From positions 62,001 to 126,000 of the forward strand of contig JAUSNB010000050.1 of the NCBI GenBank assembly GCA_030645615.1: 64,000 nucleotides of DNA, read 5' to 3'. The position numbers and the translations under genes were made by a program. Below the pieces are notes generated by a model. The model did no database searches, was not told the DNA's origin, and saw nothing but the letters and a program-made list of their open reading frames with translations. This DNA comes from Actinomycetota bacterium. GTDB lineage: Bacteria; Actinomycetota; Actinomycetes; S36-B12. Within the stretch, counting starts at the first letter, position 1. Each line of letters starts with the position of its first letter. Shown here in pieces: positions 18,055 through 26,716 of the stretch.

Positions 18055-18815
18055 TCCGGGTCGTGTCGGACGAGGTGCCGGAAGATCAGGCGCCACCCGA
18101 GATCTCGGCAAGGTACGCACACATCCGAGGCCTGCTGGGGTCCGCTTTCGTGCCGACGGTGTATCGGAGGCTCGCGCTATACCCGGACGCCTTCGCGCCC
18201 GCGGTCGACCTGCTCGCAGCCGTCGTCGACCTGAGCAACACGTCCGGGTTCCCCGAACAGGCTCGCTCACTGGCCGTGGCCGCCCTTCGGACCCGGGCCC
18301 ACGGGCGCGGGCCTCGTGCTGCAGGAGTCAGCCAAGCCATTGGGCGATACCGCGCCGCCAACCCGACCAACCTGCTGTTCAGCCTGGCCATCTCGGGCCC
18401 GACGACAACCTGGCAGCCCGGCGTTATGGCACCCCCACTGCCACCTCCATGCGCGGACATATGGCAGGACATCCGTGGCTGCCACGGCGGCCCAATTGTC
18501 CCCGGGCTGTGGCGGGACCTGGCCCCCTGGCCCGACGAACTCCGCCAACTCTGGCGACAGACCCGTCTCGCAGCGGACGGCGGCGACATACTCACCGCGC
18601 GCCAGCCCGTCCTGGACGCAGCCCTGGACCTCTTGTCCGACGCGGGCCTGGCGTCGGACAGCGGTGTCCTCGACTGCTTGCCACCGGATGCCGCCATGGC
18701 GTTCAGCTGGTTCCCCGTCGGCGTGGCCAGCATGATCGTCGAGGGTGAATTCCTTCACCAACTCACGAATAGCCCTGAAACCCACCACGGAAGGATCGCC
18801 CATGAGCCAGCCTGA
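18051..18815 (+). CDS. DehI-like (haloacid dehalogenase type I fold) protein of unknown activity
   Basis: A 254-residue protein. The N-terminal half (VPEDQAPPEI, SARYAHIRGLLGSAFVPTVY, RRLALYPDAFAPAV) and the YRAANPTNLL segment resemble the DehI halocarboxylic acid dehalogenase family, as does LWRDLAPWPDEL later. In my recollection of DehI, the region before the conserved WP carries the catalytic Asp; here the aligned position appears to be Leu, so dehalogenase activity is doubtful. ATG 18051 overlaps the CoA-transferase stop (ATGA), and its 3' end overlaps the next gene by 14 bp, so it is fully embedded in the operon. Family assignment is moderate and function is not assigned. Confidence 0.6.
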   Translation: MIRVVSDEVPEDQAPPEISARYAHIRGLLGSAFVPTVYRRLALYPDAFAPAVDLLAAVVDLSNTSGFPEQARSLAVAALRTRAHGRGPRAAGVSQAIGRYRAANPTNLLFSLAISGPTTTWQPGVMAPPLPPPCADIWQDIRGCHGGPIVPGLWRDLAPWPDELRQLWRQTRLAADGGDILTARQPVLDAALDLLSDAGLASDSGVLDCLPPDAAMAFSWFPVGVASMIVEGEFLHQLTNSPETHHGRIAHEPA

Positions 18816-19752
18816 GGTACGCATCGTCGAAGTGCTGCTGCGGGACGGGTTGCAGACGATGGTGCACGAGTCCGGATGGCACGTGCCCACGACCGAGGAG
18901 AAGCTCGACCTGATCAGCAGGATCGCCGACGCCGGGATCCCGGAGATCGAGGTCACCGGCTTCGTCCATCCGAAGGTCATCCCCATGCTGGCCGATGCTG
19001 ACGACCTCGTGCGGTCGCTCCCGATTCGGGAGGGTGTCACCTACCGAGCGCTGGTCCCCAACTTGAGGGGGGCGCAACGCGCTATCGACGCCGGATGCAC
19101 CAAGATCTCGGCGCTCATCGTGGCGTCTGAGACGTACAGCAAGAAGAACTCCAACATGTCCATTGCCGAGAACGTCGAGCAGATCAGGTTGATAGCCGAG
19201 CTTGCCCTGGCAAACGGAGTCCATATTGACGTCGGTATGGGGATCTGCTTCCTCTGCCCATACGAGGGTCCGGTCCCCGAGGATCGACTTCTCGGACTCA
19301 TTGAGACCTTCTACGGCTTCGGAGTGCGCGAAGTGAGCATTGCCGACAGCATCGGTATGTCGAACCCACGTGCAGTCGGGGACCGAGTCAAGGCCATCAC
19401 CACCCGATTCCCCGACATCGCCCTCGGCGTCCATCTGCATGAACGCACAGGGATGGCTCTTGCGAATGTCGTCGCCGCATACCAGAACGGCGCGACGTCC
19501 TTCGAGTCCTGCATTGGCGGCTACGGAGGTGGGATCGCGATGCCGGTTTCGGTGCTCGGCATGGGCAACGTGCCCACTGAGGACGTCGTCCACCTGTTCC
19601 GAGAAATGGGCGTCGACACAGGAGTGGACCTCGACGCGATCCGCCGCATCAGCGCACATGTCGGCGCGTTGCTCGGGGTCCCATCCGTGGCGAAGGTGGC
19701 TCAGTATGGGACCTACGACGAGTTCCAAGCGTTTGCCCAGCAGTATCGCTGA
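18802..19752 (+). CDS. HMG-CoA lyase-like enzyme with altered catalytic loop (copy 2)
   Basis: DRE-TIM metallolyase of 316 residues. Arg14-Asp15 (LRDGLQ) and His211/His213 (GVHLHERTG) are conserved. Where HMG-CoA lyases have GLGGC, this protein has GYGGG (Gly244), and the loop to Asn256 is lengthened by the same three residues as in copy 1 (GYGGGIAMPVSVLGMGN). It is distinct in sequence from copy 1, so the two are paralogues with a shared active-site change. ATG 18802 has GGAAGGA upstream; the open frame extends 19 codons further but overlaps the preceding gene. Likely retro-aldol/Claisen cleavage of a CoA ester made by CoA-transferase 2. Confidence 0.85.
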   Translation: MSQPEVRIVEVLLRDGLQTMVHESGWHVPTTEEKLDLISRIADAGIPEIEVTGFVHPKVIPMLADADDLVRSLPIREGVTYRALVPNLRGAQRAIDAGCTKISALIVASETYSKKNSNMSIAENVEQIRLIAELALANGVHIDVGMGICFLCPYEGPVPEDRLLGLIETFYGFGVREVSIADSIGMSNPRAVGDRVKAITTRFPDIALGVHLHERTGMALANVVAAYQNGATSFESCIGGYGGGIAMPVSVLGMGNVPTEDVVHLFREMGVDTGVDLDAIRRISAHVGALLGVPSVAKVAQYGTYDEFQAFAQQYR

Positions 19753-19779
19753 AACCCGCTGATCGATCTGGGAGTGGAC

Positions 19780-21009
19780 ATGACTCGAACAATCCTGACC
19801 AACGCCACCTTCTACACAGGCGAAGACTTCGAAGCCACCTCGGGCTCCCTCGCAATTGATGGCGGTGTCATCTCCGAGATGGGTGACATGGTGGCTGCGC
19901 AGCCGGGCGACGACATGATCGACCTGGAGGGTGGCTATGTGATCCCCGGACTGATGGATGCCCACTGCCATCTCATCTACCGCGATGTCGCCGACCCTTA
20001 CGACATCGAGTTGCGCAAGTCGATCCCCGAGGCGACCATCGACGCCGTCGTCAATGCCGAGATCCTGCTGCGAGCGGGCTTCACGACTGTCCGGGACGTC
20101 GGAAGCCGCGGCAACATAGGAGTGGAGGTCCGCAATGCGGTCGCGCGTGGCGACGCGCGGGGGCCAAGTATCCATCCGGCGGGGCAGATCCTGTCGGGAC
20201 CCGGCGGACTAGCCGACTTCCATCCCACGCATGTTTTCGAAGACCGCCCCTACCGATACGGACTCGGCGTGCAAGTCATCGGTCCGCACGAGGCACGGGC
20301 CACGATTCGACGTCAGCTCAAGGACGGGGTGGCCTGGATCAAGGTCGGCGTGAGCGGGACCGGCTTCAATCCCCTGTGCCCCGCTGAGCGCAATGGCCTG
20401 TCCGAGCAGGAGTTCGCGGCAGTGATGTCTGAGGCGAAGTACCAAGGGGTTCCCGTCGCCGCCCACGCAGAGTCTGCGGAGTCGGTTCGCGCCGCTGCAT
20501 TCCACGGCGCCCAGACGATCGAGCATGGGATCTACATCGACGACGAGTCGTTGGAACTCATGGTCCGCAACAACGTGACGCTGTCGCCCACTCTCTCCAT
20601 GTATCGAGCCTTCGCGGTCCGGGGAGGCAGCATGGGTATCCCGTCGGTGATCGTCGACCAGCACAAGCGGACCCATGAGCGCCATGCCGCTAGCGTGCGG
20701 CGCGCACACGAGGCAGGGGTCCCGATCGTTGCCGGTGGCGATGCTGGCCTGACGCACTTTCCGCAAGGCAGTTGCGCCGAGGAGGTGGTTTCGTACATCG
20801 AGATCGTCGGCATGTCACCCAAGGAGGCGCTCAGGACGATCACCGTGAACGTCGCGCGCCTCCTTGGAGTCAGCGACACGGTAGGCACCATTGACGTAGG
20901 CATGCGAGCGGACCTCTTGGCCTTGCGCGACGACCCGCTGCGTTCACCTCAGTGCCTCCAGGACCAGGATCGCAAGATCCTCGTCATGAGCGGCGGCGCG
21001 CGGGTGTGA
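19780..21009 (+). CDS. Metal-dependent amidohydrolase (imidazolonepropionase/prolidase-like subgroup)
   Basis: Amidohydrolase superfamily TIM barrel of 409 residues. Ligands seen: DAHCHL (HxH after strand 1), Lys in AWIKVGVSG, His in VAAHAES, His in TIEHGI and Asp in AGGDAGLTHF. Members of this group hydrolyse N-acyl amino acids, Xaa-Pro dipeptides, imidazolonepropionate or organophosphate-like esters. ATG 19780 follows GGGAG by 6 bases. It is last in the rightward CoA-transferase 2 operon, 27 bp after the lyase, and converges on an aldo-keto reductase gene with an 11-bp gap. Its role as the initial hydrolase for a second substrate is inferred from position only. Confidence 0.85.
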   Translation: MTRTILTNATFYTGEDFEATSGSLAIDGGVISEMGDMVAAQPGDDMIDLEGGYVIPGLMDAHCHLIYRDVADPYDIELRKSIPEATIDAVVNAEILLRAGFTTVRDVGSRGNIGVEVRNAVARGDARGPSIHPAGQILSGPGGLADFHPTHVFEDRPYRYGLGVQVIGPHEARATIRRQLKDGVAWIKVGVSGTGFNPLCPAERNGLSEQEFAAVMSEAKYQGVPVAAHAESAESVRAAAFHGAQTIEHGIYIDDESLELMVRNNVTLSPTLSMYRAFAVRGGSMGIPSVIVDQHKRTHERHAASVRRAHEAGVPIVAGGDAGLTHFPQGSCAEEVVSYIEIVGMSPKEALRTITVNVARLLGVSDTVGTIDVGMRADLLALRDDPLRSPQCLQDQDRKILVMSGGARV

Positions 21010-21020
21010 TGGGCCCCGTG

Positions 21021-22022
21021 CTACTGGACCGCGTCGCCCTCGCGGAACGCCCGGGTGATCAGGTCCAGCCGCGCGAGTGCGCTCGGCTCCAGGTGGACCT
21101 GCAAGGCCGCGTACGGCGCATCCAGGTGCTCGGGTCGGGTCACTCCAACGATCGCTGAGGTCACGACTGGCTGGTGCAGCACCCAAGCCGCTGCCAGAAC
21201 CGGAAGCGTCAGCCCAAGGTCGGTCGCCTCGACCGCGATCTGCTCCACTGCATCGAAAGCCGCATCGTTCCAGTAGCGCTCGCGGTACAGCTCGGCGGCA
21301 CCGGTCGACGCGAAACGTGTCGAAGCTGCCGGAGGCAACCCCCTGGTGTGCTTGCCGCTGAGCAATCCGCCCGCCAGGAGGTTGTACGGGAGGACACCCA
21401 GACCCGCCTCAGTGCACAGTGGCATCAACTCCCGCTCATGCTGGCGAAAGAGCAGGTTGTAGCGCGGTTGCACCGAAGCGAAGGACACCAGGCCCTTCGC
21501 CTCACTCCGCCCCAATGCACGGGCTACCTGGTACGCCAAGAAGTTCGAGCAACCGACGTAGCGCACCTTGCCCTCGCGGACAAGGTCGGTGAGAACCTCG
21601 AGCGTCTCCTCGATCGGCGTGGACGGATCGGGACGATGGAGTTGGTAGAGGTCGATAGCGTCGACCTGCAGCCGGCGCAGTGAGGCTTCCACCGCCTCCC
21701 TGATGTGACGGCGACCTAGCCCTTGATCCCATGGATGCGGCCCAGTCGGGCCGTGCACCTTGGTAGCGATGACGACACTTGCCTTGCGACTGCTGACCCA
21801 TCGCCCCACGATCGCCTCAGAAATGCCGGCCGACTCGAACGAACTGCCGAGGGGATACTTGTCGGCCGTATCCAAGAGCGTGATTCCCAGCTCATGAGCG
21901 TAGTCAAGTATCCGAAAAGAGAGCTCCTCGTCACACTGTCCGCCGAAGGTCGCTGTCCCCAGCGCCAGGCGCGATACGGGCATCCCGGTCGTCCCGAGCT
22001 GAACATGGGTCATCGAGGTCAT
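21021..22022 (-). CDS. Aldo/keto reductase
   Basis: NADPH-dependent AKR barrel of 333 residues. The catalytic tetrad is visible: Asp (LLDTADKYPLG, with Tyr in the same loop), Lys (VVIATKVHG) and His (DLYQLHRPD). Substrate- and cofactor-binding segments are VRYVGCSNF and SAIVGVTRPEHL. Its ATG overlaps the stop of the MFS gene (ATGA), making it the last gene of the transport operon that starts with the binding protein at 27919. It probably reduces an aldehyde or ketone intermediate of the pathway. Confidence 0.87.
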   Translation of the reverse strand: MTSMTHVQLGTTGMPVSRLALGTATFGGQCDEELSFRILDYAHELGITLLDTADKYPLGSSFESAGISEAIVGRWVSSRKASVVIATKVHGPTGPHPWDQGLGRRHIREAVEASLRRLQVDAIDLYQLHRPDPSTPIEETLEVLTDLVREGKVRYVGCSNFLAYQVARALGRSEAKGLVSFASVQPRYNLLFRQHERELMPLCTEAGLGVLPYNLLAGGLLSGKHTRGLPPAASTRFASTGAAELYRERYWNDAAFDAVEQIAVEATDLGLTLPVLAAAWVLHQPVVTSAIVGVTRPEHLDAPYAALQVHLEPSALARLDLITRAFREGDAVQ

Positions 22023-23257
22023 GGCCGTCCTCCTTCAGTCAGGTCCCATCGATCCGTGCCCGGCAGTACCTCGGCGGGATCGGGCACCCGCTCGCTGGTT
22101 GCCACCGCGACCAGTGTTGCCGCCAGACTCAGCGCACCAAGCACGAGCAGGCCCACGACCCAGCTGTCCGACCAGCCCACGATGGTCCCGATGATCACGG
22201 GAAAGGCAATCGCGCCCGCATTGATCAACGCCAACGACGTGCCCGTCGATCTGCCCACGCTCCCTGGCTCCGTGGACTCAGCCACAACGGCGATGTAGAC
22301 ACCGTTCCACCCGACCGAGCACACCCCGAGGAGGACGAGGGTCGCCAGGACGAGTTCATCGGGGACCAGCGCCAAGGCGACGATGAACGCGGCCCCCAGC
22401 AGGCCGATGCCCTCGAGGACCATGAGGCGGTGCCGGGTGACAAGGTCCGACAGCCAACCCCAGAATGGACGACCGATCAGCCCGCCCAGAAGCAAGGTCG
22501 ATACGCCGAGTCCGGCCGCGGAGGCGGAGAAGCCCCGTGCCTGTACTAGGTAGATGGCGGTGAAGGCGAACAAGCTCACTTGGATGCCGGCGATGATCAG
22601 GCCGAAGACGAGACCGTACGGCAGGCGCATCCGCCTGTGCGAATGATGTGCCACCCCCTGTGGCTTGGTCGTCTGCGCCTGGTAACCGCCTCGCACGAAG
22701 ATGCCTAGGCAGATCGCGAGGCAGACCGCCGTGGTCAGCGCGAATGCCCAACGCCAGCCGAGGGCCAGACCGAGCGTCGGGAGTACGGCTCCCGCCACGA
22801 TGCCGCCGACCGGCACGCCCGACTGCTTGATGCTCATGACCAGGCCGCGGCGGCGCGCAGTTGCCGGGTTGGCGAGAACCGTGGTGGCCGGGTTCACGGC
22901 CCCGTAGCCGAACCCGGCCACCAGAATGCCGAGGTAGAACACCGCGGCCGTCCATGACAGCCCCGCAAGAACGCTCCCCAGCGCAAGGGATAGCAGGCCG
23001 ACAACGATGACTGGCGCAGGACCGGAGCGATCGGTCAGCCGGCCGCTCATGGGGGCTGTCACCAGGGCACCGAGGTAGGCAACCGAGGCGATAGCACCCA
23101 CTCCGACTTCGCTGAGGTTCAGCGACTGGCTGATCAGGGGAGCGTTAGCGGAGGCGCCAATGATCGTGAAGCTTCCCGCGGCGAGGACAAGCACTGACGC
23201 GAAGATCCCCTCGCCCATCGATCGAGGCCGACGGGAGGATGCCATGAGCGGGGACAT
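22019..23257 (-). CDS. MFS transporter (copy 2)
   Basis: Twelve-helix MFS permease of 412 residues. The TM2-3 loop reads GRLTDRSGP and there is a MSIKQSGVPVGG motif in TM5, the same IKQ element seen in MFS copy 1, which points to one carrier subfamily. The start is ATG 23257, or ATG 23245 (MASSRRP), with no strong Shine-Dalgarno at either. It follows the hydratase-fold gene by 13 bp and overlaps the AKR gene. Having both an ABC importer and an MFS carrier in one operon suggests uptake of two related compounds, or import plus export. Confidence 0.83.
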   Translation of the reverse strand: MSPLMASSRRPRSMGEGIFASVLVLAAGSFTIIGASANAPLISQSLNLSEVGVGAIASVAYLGALVTAPMSGRLTDRSGPAPVIVVGLLSLALGSVLAGLSWTAAVFYLGILVAGFGYGAVNPATTVLANPATARRRGLVMSIKQSGVPVGGIVAGAVLPTLGLALGWRWAFALTTAVCLAICLGIFVRGGYQAQTTKPQGVAHHSHRRMRLPYGLVFGLIIAGIQVSLFAFTAIYLVQARGFSASAAGLGVSTLLLGGLIGRPFWGWLSDLVTRHRLMVLEGIGLLGAAFIVALALVPDELVLATLVLLGVCSVGWNGVYIAVVAESTEPGSVGRSTGTSLALINAGAIAFPVIIGTIVGWSDSWVVGLLVLGALSLAATLVAVATSERVPDPAEVLPGTDRWDLTEGGRP

Positions 23258-23270
23258 ATCAGAAGGCTGG

Positions 23271-23960
23271 CTAGATGACGGAAACGGTCAGTGCGCCCAG
23301 CGGGCCGAAGTCGAAAGTCCATTCACCTGGCTCGCAGTCGAACAGCGAGGTCAGCGATCCCGTGGCCACAAGGGCGGCGGACGCTTCATGCGGCAGCAGG
23401 TCCAGTCGAGCGACCGCGTCCCGCCACGTACCGTAACCGCGCCCAACCTGGCGACCATCGAAGCGGACCGTGACCTCAACGTCATCCTGAGGTGCTACTG
23501 GCGATCCAAAGAGCATCTCGCCTTGAAGCGTCGCGTCCGCCACCACGCCCCAAGGTGGCAGCCGCCAGCCTGAGAAGCGGCAGTCAGCGATCTCCACGCA
23601 GGGACTGGCGAAGATGACGCCGTCGACCCACATCACGCCGATCTCTGGCTCGAAGCGGGGTGCGATCATCGTGGATCGGTCAAGCTTCGCGGCCACCACG
23701 TCTCGCCGCACCGACGCCGGGTCAAGCGGGGCAAACAGCGGGCCGGGCACGCCCAAGCGCGTTTGGGTCGCGACGTCCGTCGCGCCCAACTTCCAGTACG
23801 GCGAGCCCTCGGCCCCTATCAGTCGGCACAGGGCAGCACCGACCTCCGAGGCCAAAGCTGCGTCCATATCCGGCCAAGGCGCAATAGTCCCGTCCACGGG
23901 GGTCACCGTGCTCCTAGCGCGCGCCAATACCGACGCCAGATGATCGGCCCCCGGCATCAT
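23271..23960 (-). CDS. 2-keto-4-pentenoate hydratase-like (FAH/MhpD fold) protein
   Basis: A 229-residue protein of the fumarylacetoacetate hydrolase/2-oxopent-4-enoate hydratase fold. Recognisable parts are SPYWKLGATDVATQTRLGV (compare GYKIGLTS in MhpD), FEPEIGVMW with the acidic metal ligand, VEIADCRF and ATGSLTSLFDCEPG near the end (compare TGGLTAPF/VHPGD). Metal-dependent hydration or decarboxylation of a 2-oxo-enoate is likely. It lies between the ABC permease and MFS genes with gaps of 4 and 13 bp. The usual second Glu of E-x-E reads EIG, so the ligand set is not fully canonical. Confidence 0.75.
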   Translation of the reverse strand: MMPGADHLASVLARARSTVTPVDGTIAPWPDMDAALASEVGAALCRLIGAEGSPYWKLGATDVATQTRLGVPGPLFAPLDPASVRRDVVAAKLDRSTMIAPRFEPEIGVMWVDGVIFASPCVEIADCRFSGWRLPPWGVVADATLQGEMLFGSPVAPQDDVEVTVRFDGRQVGRGYGTWRDAVARLDLLPHEASAALVATGSLTSLFDCEPGEWTFDFGPLGALTVSVI

Positions 23961-23964
23961 CGGG

Positions 23965-25002
23965 CTAGAAGCCCTGCTTCAGCCTGCGTCGCTTGATGTG
24001 CTGAGATAGCGCGACCGCGAGAATCAGGGCCGTTCCGTAGAAGAGGTACTGCACGAATGTCTTGGCGCCCAGCAGCTGCAGGGCCGTGATCCCGGTAACC
24101 AGGAAGTAGACGGCGATGAACGTTCCCCACGCATTGAAGCGACCGGGTCGAATAGTGGTCGACCCCAGGAAGGCGGCCGCGAACGCAGGAAGCAGGTAGT
24201 CCACACCTGTCGAGGGCCCAGCGGAGCTGGAGAGGCCAACGATGAGGATCCCTCCGATAGCGGCGATGAGGGACGCAGCGATCATCGCTCCCCAGCGCAG
24301 CAGGCCCACACGCATGCCAGCGAGCCGAGCCACATCGCGGTTTCGCCCCGCGACGAGCATGCGCTGGCCTAGGGGCGTGAACTGAAACACGTACCAGATG
24401 ATGATGGTCAATACGAGGGCGTAGAAGAACAGGTACGGGATCCCCAGGAAACGCCCCCTGATCACCATGTCCACGAGCGTTTGATCCACTCCGGTCACTG
24501 TGCGGGCATCGGTAACCCAGAGCATGACGCCCGTGACGATCGTGCTCATGCCAAGGGTGACAATGAGGCTCTCGATCCCCAGCAGGACGATCAGCCCCCC
24601 ATTGATCAAACCGATGAGAAATGCGACAGCCAGGGCGGCAAGAATCGACGCAAAGAGCGGCCAGCCCACATTCACATTCAGATGAGCGACGGTGACCGCA
24701 CTCAAGCCCGCCACGGCAGCCACTGAGAGGTCGAAATCGCCTGTGGTGAGCGGAATGATGAGCGCCAGCGTGATGACCACCAGAACCGCGTTCGACGACA
24801 GGATGGATGAGACATTGGACCACTGGGCGAACGTCTCTGGCTTGACGAAACTGAAGATGATGATGATGGCGACCCAGGCGATCGGCAACGCATAGGCCTC
24901 CAAGGCGCCGCCCAGCCGTCGCCGGGAGCCTGGTACCTCGACGGTGACGCTCTTCTCCAGCGGTCCGCCTGATGGCATTCCGGACGGCGAGGTGGTCGTC
25001 AT
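23965..25002 (-). CDS. ABC transporter permease (ribose/RbsC type)
   Basis: Inner-membrane subunit of a CUT2-type importer, 345 residues, about 9-10 hydrophobic helices after a 35-residue hydrophilic N-terminus. Family landmarks are LTTGDFDLSVAAVAGLSA (RbsC: GGIDLSVG), NGGLIVLLGIESLIVTLG and GRNRDVARLAGMRVG. ATG 25002 overlaps the ATPase stop by four bases (ATGA). Only one permease gene is present, so a homodimeric channel is expected. The adjacent catabolic genes are not sugar-pathway genes, so the substrate need not be a sugar. Confidence 0.9.
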   Translation of the reverse strand: MTTTSPSGMPSGGPLEKSVTVEVPGSRRRLGGALEAYALPIAWVAIIIIFSFVKPETFAQWSNVSSILSSNAVLVVITLALIIPLTTGDFDLSVAAVAGLSAVTVAHLNVNVGWPLFASILAALAVAFLIGLINGGLIVLLGIESLIVTLGMSTIVTGVMLWVTDARTVTGVDQTLVDMVIRGRFLGIPYLFFYALVLTIIIWYVFQFTPLGQRMLVAGRNRDVARLAGMRVGLLRWGAMIAASLIAAIGGILIVGLSSSAGPSTGVDYLLPAFAAAFLGSTTIRPGRFNAWGTFIAVYFLVTGITALQLLGAKTFVQYLFYGTALILAVALSQHIKRRRLKQGF

Positions 25003-26615
25003 GTGGCTGCTCCGTTCCGGGGTAGGTCGTCAGTCGGGGAATCGGACAGTGAACTCACGGCTTCACGTACCTCGGCCACCTGGCCCATACACATCTCGGC
25101 GATCCTGGCGTGAGTTACCTCGTCGCCCGTGAGGAAGCCCAGGAGCTGGCCCTTGACGAAGATCCCCACCCGATCGCACAGGGTCGCCAACTCCTCGTAG
25201 TCAGAGCTGGCCACGATGGTCGACATCGTCCCCGCATTTGCACGGATAACCTGATAGATCTGTTCTCGGGCACCGATGTCGACCCCCTGGGTCGGCTCGT
25301 GCAGCAGCAGGATGGTTGGTGGCAACTGGAGCCACTTCGCCATCATGGCCTTCTGCTGATTGCCCCCCGAGAAGAACCCGTAGTCCATGCTCGGCAACGG
25401 CGGCCGCACGTCGAACTCCTTCAGCAGCGATCGCGCATTGTCGCGGAGCTTCCCGTGCTTCAGACGTCCGCCGGAGAAGAACCGGTCCAGAACGGTCACG
25501 TTGATGTTGTCCGCCATTGGCAGGTCCGGGATGCTGCCGAAGATCTTGCGATCAGCGGGCACGAGCGCCATCCCCATGCGTACCGCGTCGCGTTCGCGAT
25601 GGCCCGAGAAGCTGACAGCCCGATCGCCGAGCTGGAAGGAACCCGTTGCGGAAGCATCCGCGCCGAACAGGGAGTAGACCGGGTCCTCATATCCCGATCC
25701 GACCAGCCCTGCGAGTCCAAGAATCTCCCCCTGCCGAAGCTCGAAGGAAACCTCGCGCACCAGTGAGGAGTTGAGGTCACTCACGGTGAGGATGATGTCC
25801 TCGGACAGCGCCGCAACAGGAGCATCCGAGTCTGCTTCAGCGAGGTCACGGCCCACGATCAGCTTCACCAGATCGCGCTTGGTGGACGTCGCGGTCTCCA
25901 GAGTGCCGACAGAGCGTCCGTCGCGCAGGACGCTGACTGACTTCGTTATCTGGCGCACCTCATCGAGGTCGTGCGACACGAACAAGACGCTGTTGCCGTC
26001 GGCGACGATGCCGCGGACGAGGTCGAAGAGGACACCGACCTCCTGGCGCGGGAGGAAGACGGTCGGCTCATCGAGCACGAGCAGATTCGGCTCGCCACTA
26101 CTGCCAACTGACGGCCGCGATGCCTTGAGGCCCTCCACTGCACGGATGATCGCGAGGACTGCGCGCTGCACGGGACGGATCTCATCCACCGGCGCCGCCG
26201 GATCAAGCTTGACGTCGTAGGCATCGAACACACGGGCAGCCTCACGACGAGCGGACCTCCACGACAGGAACTTGGCGCGAGACCCCGCGACGCGGCCCAT
26301 GAACAGGTTCTCCGTCACCGTGAGGCTGGGCAGCAGGCCCAGGTCCTGGTGCACGAACTCAAAGCCGAGGCTGCGGTACTGGCCGGGGAGCAGCGGCAAC
26401 GGCACATTGGTGCCATTGACCTCGAGGCTTCCCGCCTCGGGCTCGTAGAAGCCCGACAGGATCTTGATCAGGGTGGACTTCCCCGATCCGTTCTCGCCCA
26501 GTAGCCCATGGACCTCACCGGGCATCACAGTCAGGCTCACCCGGTCGAGGGCCTTCTGGCCGCCGAACACCTTGGTGAGGTCGGTGATCTTCAGCAGCGG
26601 CGTTTCGTTGTTCAC
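24999..26615 (-). CDS. ABC transporter ATP-binding protein (RbsA type, two nucleotide-binding domains)
   Basis: Duplicated ATPase of 538 residues. Domain 1 has Walker A GENGSGKST and Walker B LLVLDEPTVFLP, but its signature region reads EIRPVQRAVLAI rather than LSxGxQQ. A short insert (KASRPSVGSSGEP) precedes Walker B. Domain 2 has a degenerate Walker A (GLVGSGYED), a good signature SGGNQQK and Walker B ILLLHEPTQGVDIG. A weakened second Walker A is normal in this family; the altered first signature is less so. GTG 26615 has GGAGGAC just upstream. It is separated from the binding-protein gene by a 19-bp perfect hairpin that should lower its expression relative to that gene. Confidence 0.9.
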   Translation of the reverse strand: MNNETPLLKITDLTKVFGGQKALDRVSLTVMPGEVHGLLGENGSGKSTLIKILSGFYEPEAGSLEVNGTNVPLPLLPGQYRSLGFEFVHQDLGLLPSLTVTENLFMGRVAGSRAKFLSWRSARREAARVFDAYDVKLDPAAPVDEIRPVQRAVLAIIRAVEGLKASRPSVGSSGEPNLLVLDEPTVFLPRQEVGVLFDLVRGIVADGNSVLFVSHDLDEVRQITKSVSVLRDGRSVGTLETATSTKRDLVKLIVGRDLAEADSDAPVAALSEDIILTVSDLNSSLVREVSFELRQGEILGLAGLVGSGYEDPVYSLFGADASATGSFQLGDRAVSFSGHRERDAVRMGMALVPADRKIFGSIPDLPMADNINVTVLDRFFSGGRLKHGKLRDNARSLLKEFDVRPPLPSMDYGFFSGGNQQKAMMAKWLQLPPTILLLHEPTQGVDIGAREQIYQVIRANAGTMSTIVASSDYEELATLCDRVGIFVKGQLLGFLTGDEVTHARIAEMCMGQVAEVREAVSSLSDSPTDDLPRNGAAT

Positions 26616-26660
26616 GGGCAGTCCTCCGTGCGCCGGGGAGACGTAACAGTACTAACACCG

Positions 26661-26702
26661 GCCCCGCCCCATGCCGTCCGTTTGGACGGCATGGGGCGGG
26701 GC
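26661..26702 (-). terminator. Large perfect stem-loop between binding-protein and ATPase genes
   Basis: A 19-bp perfect inverted repeat (26661-26679 and 26684-26702) with a four-base loop (GTTT), extremely GC-rich. There is no T-tract on the transcribed side, so it is more likely a partial terminator or a 3' stabilising hairpin for the binding-protein mRNA than a full terminator. The position, 14 bp after the binding-protein stop and 45 bp before the ATPase start, is the classical one for differential expression in ABC importer operons. Confidence 0.8.
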
Positions 26703-26716
26703 GGTGCTGGCTGGAT

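Noticed and set aside
26661-26702. Calling the 19-bp hairpin a strong intrinsic terminator
   Set aside because: No T-tract on the minus-strand transcript, and the downstream genes of the same importer have no obvious separate promoter, so complete termination would make no sense.
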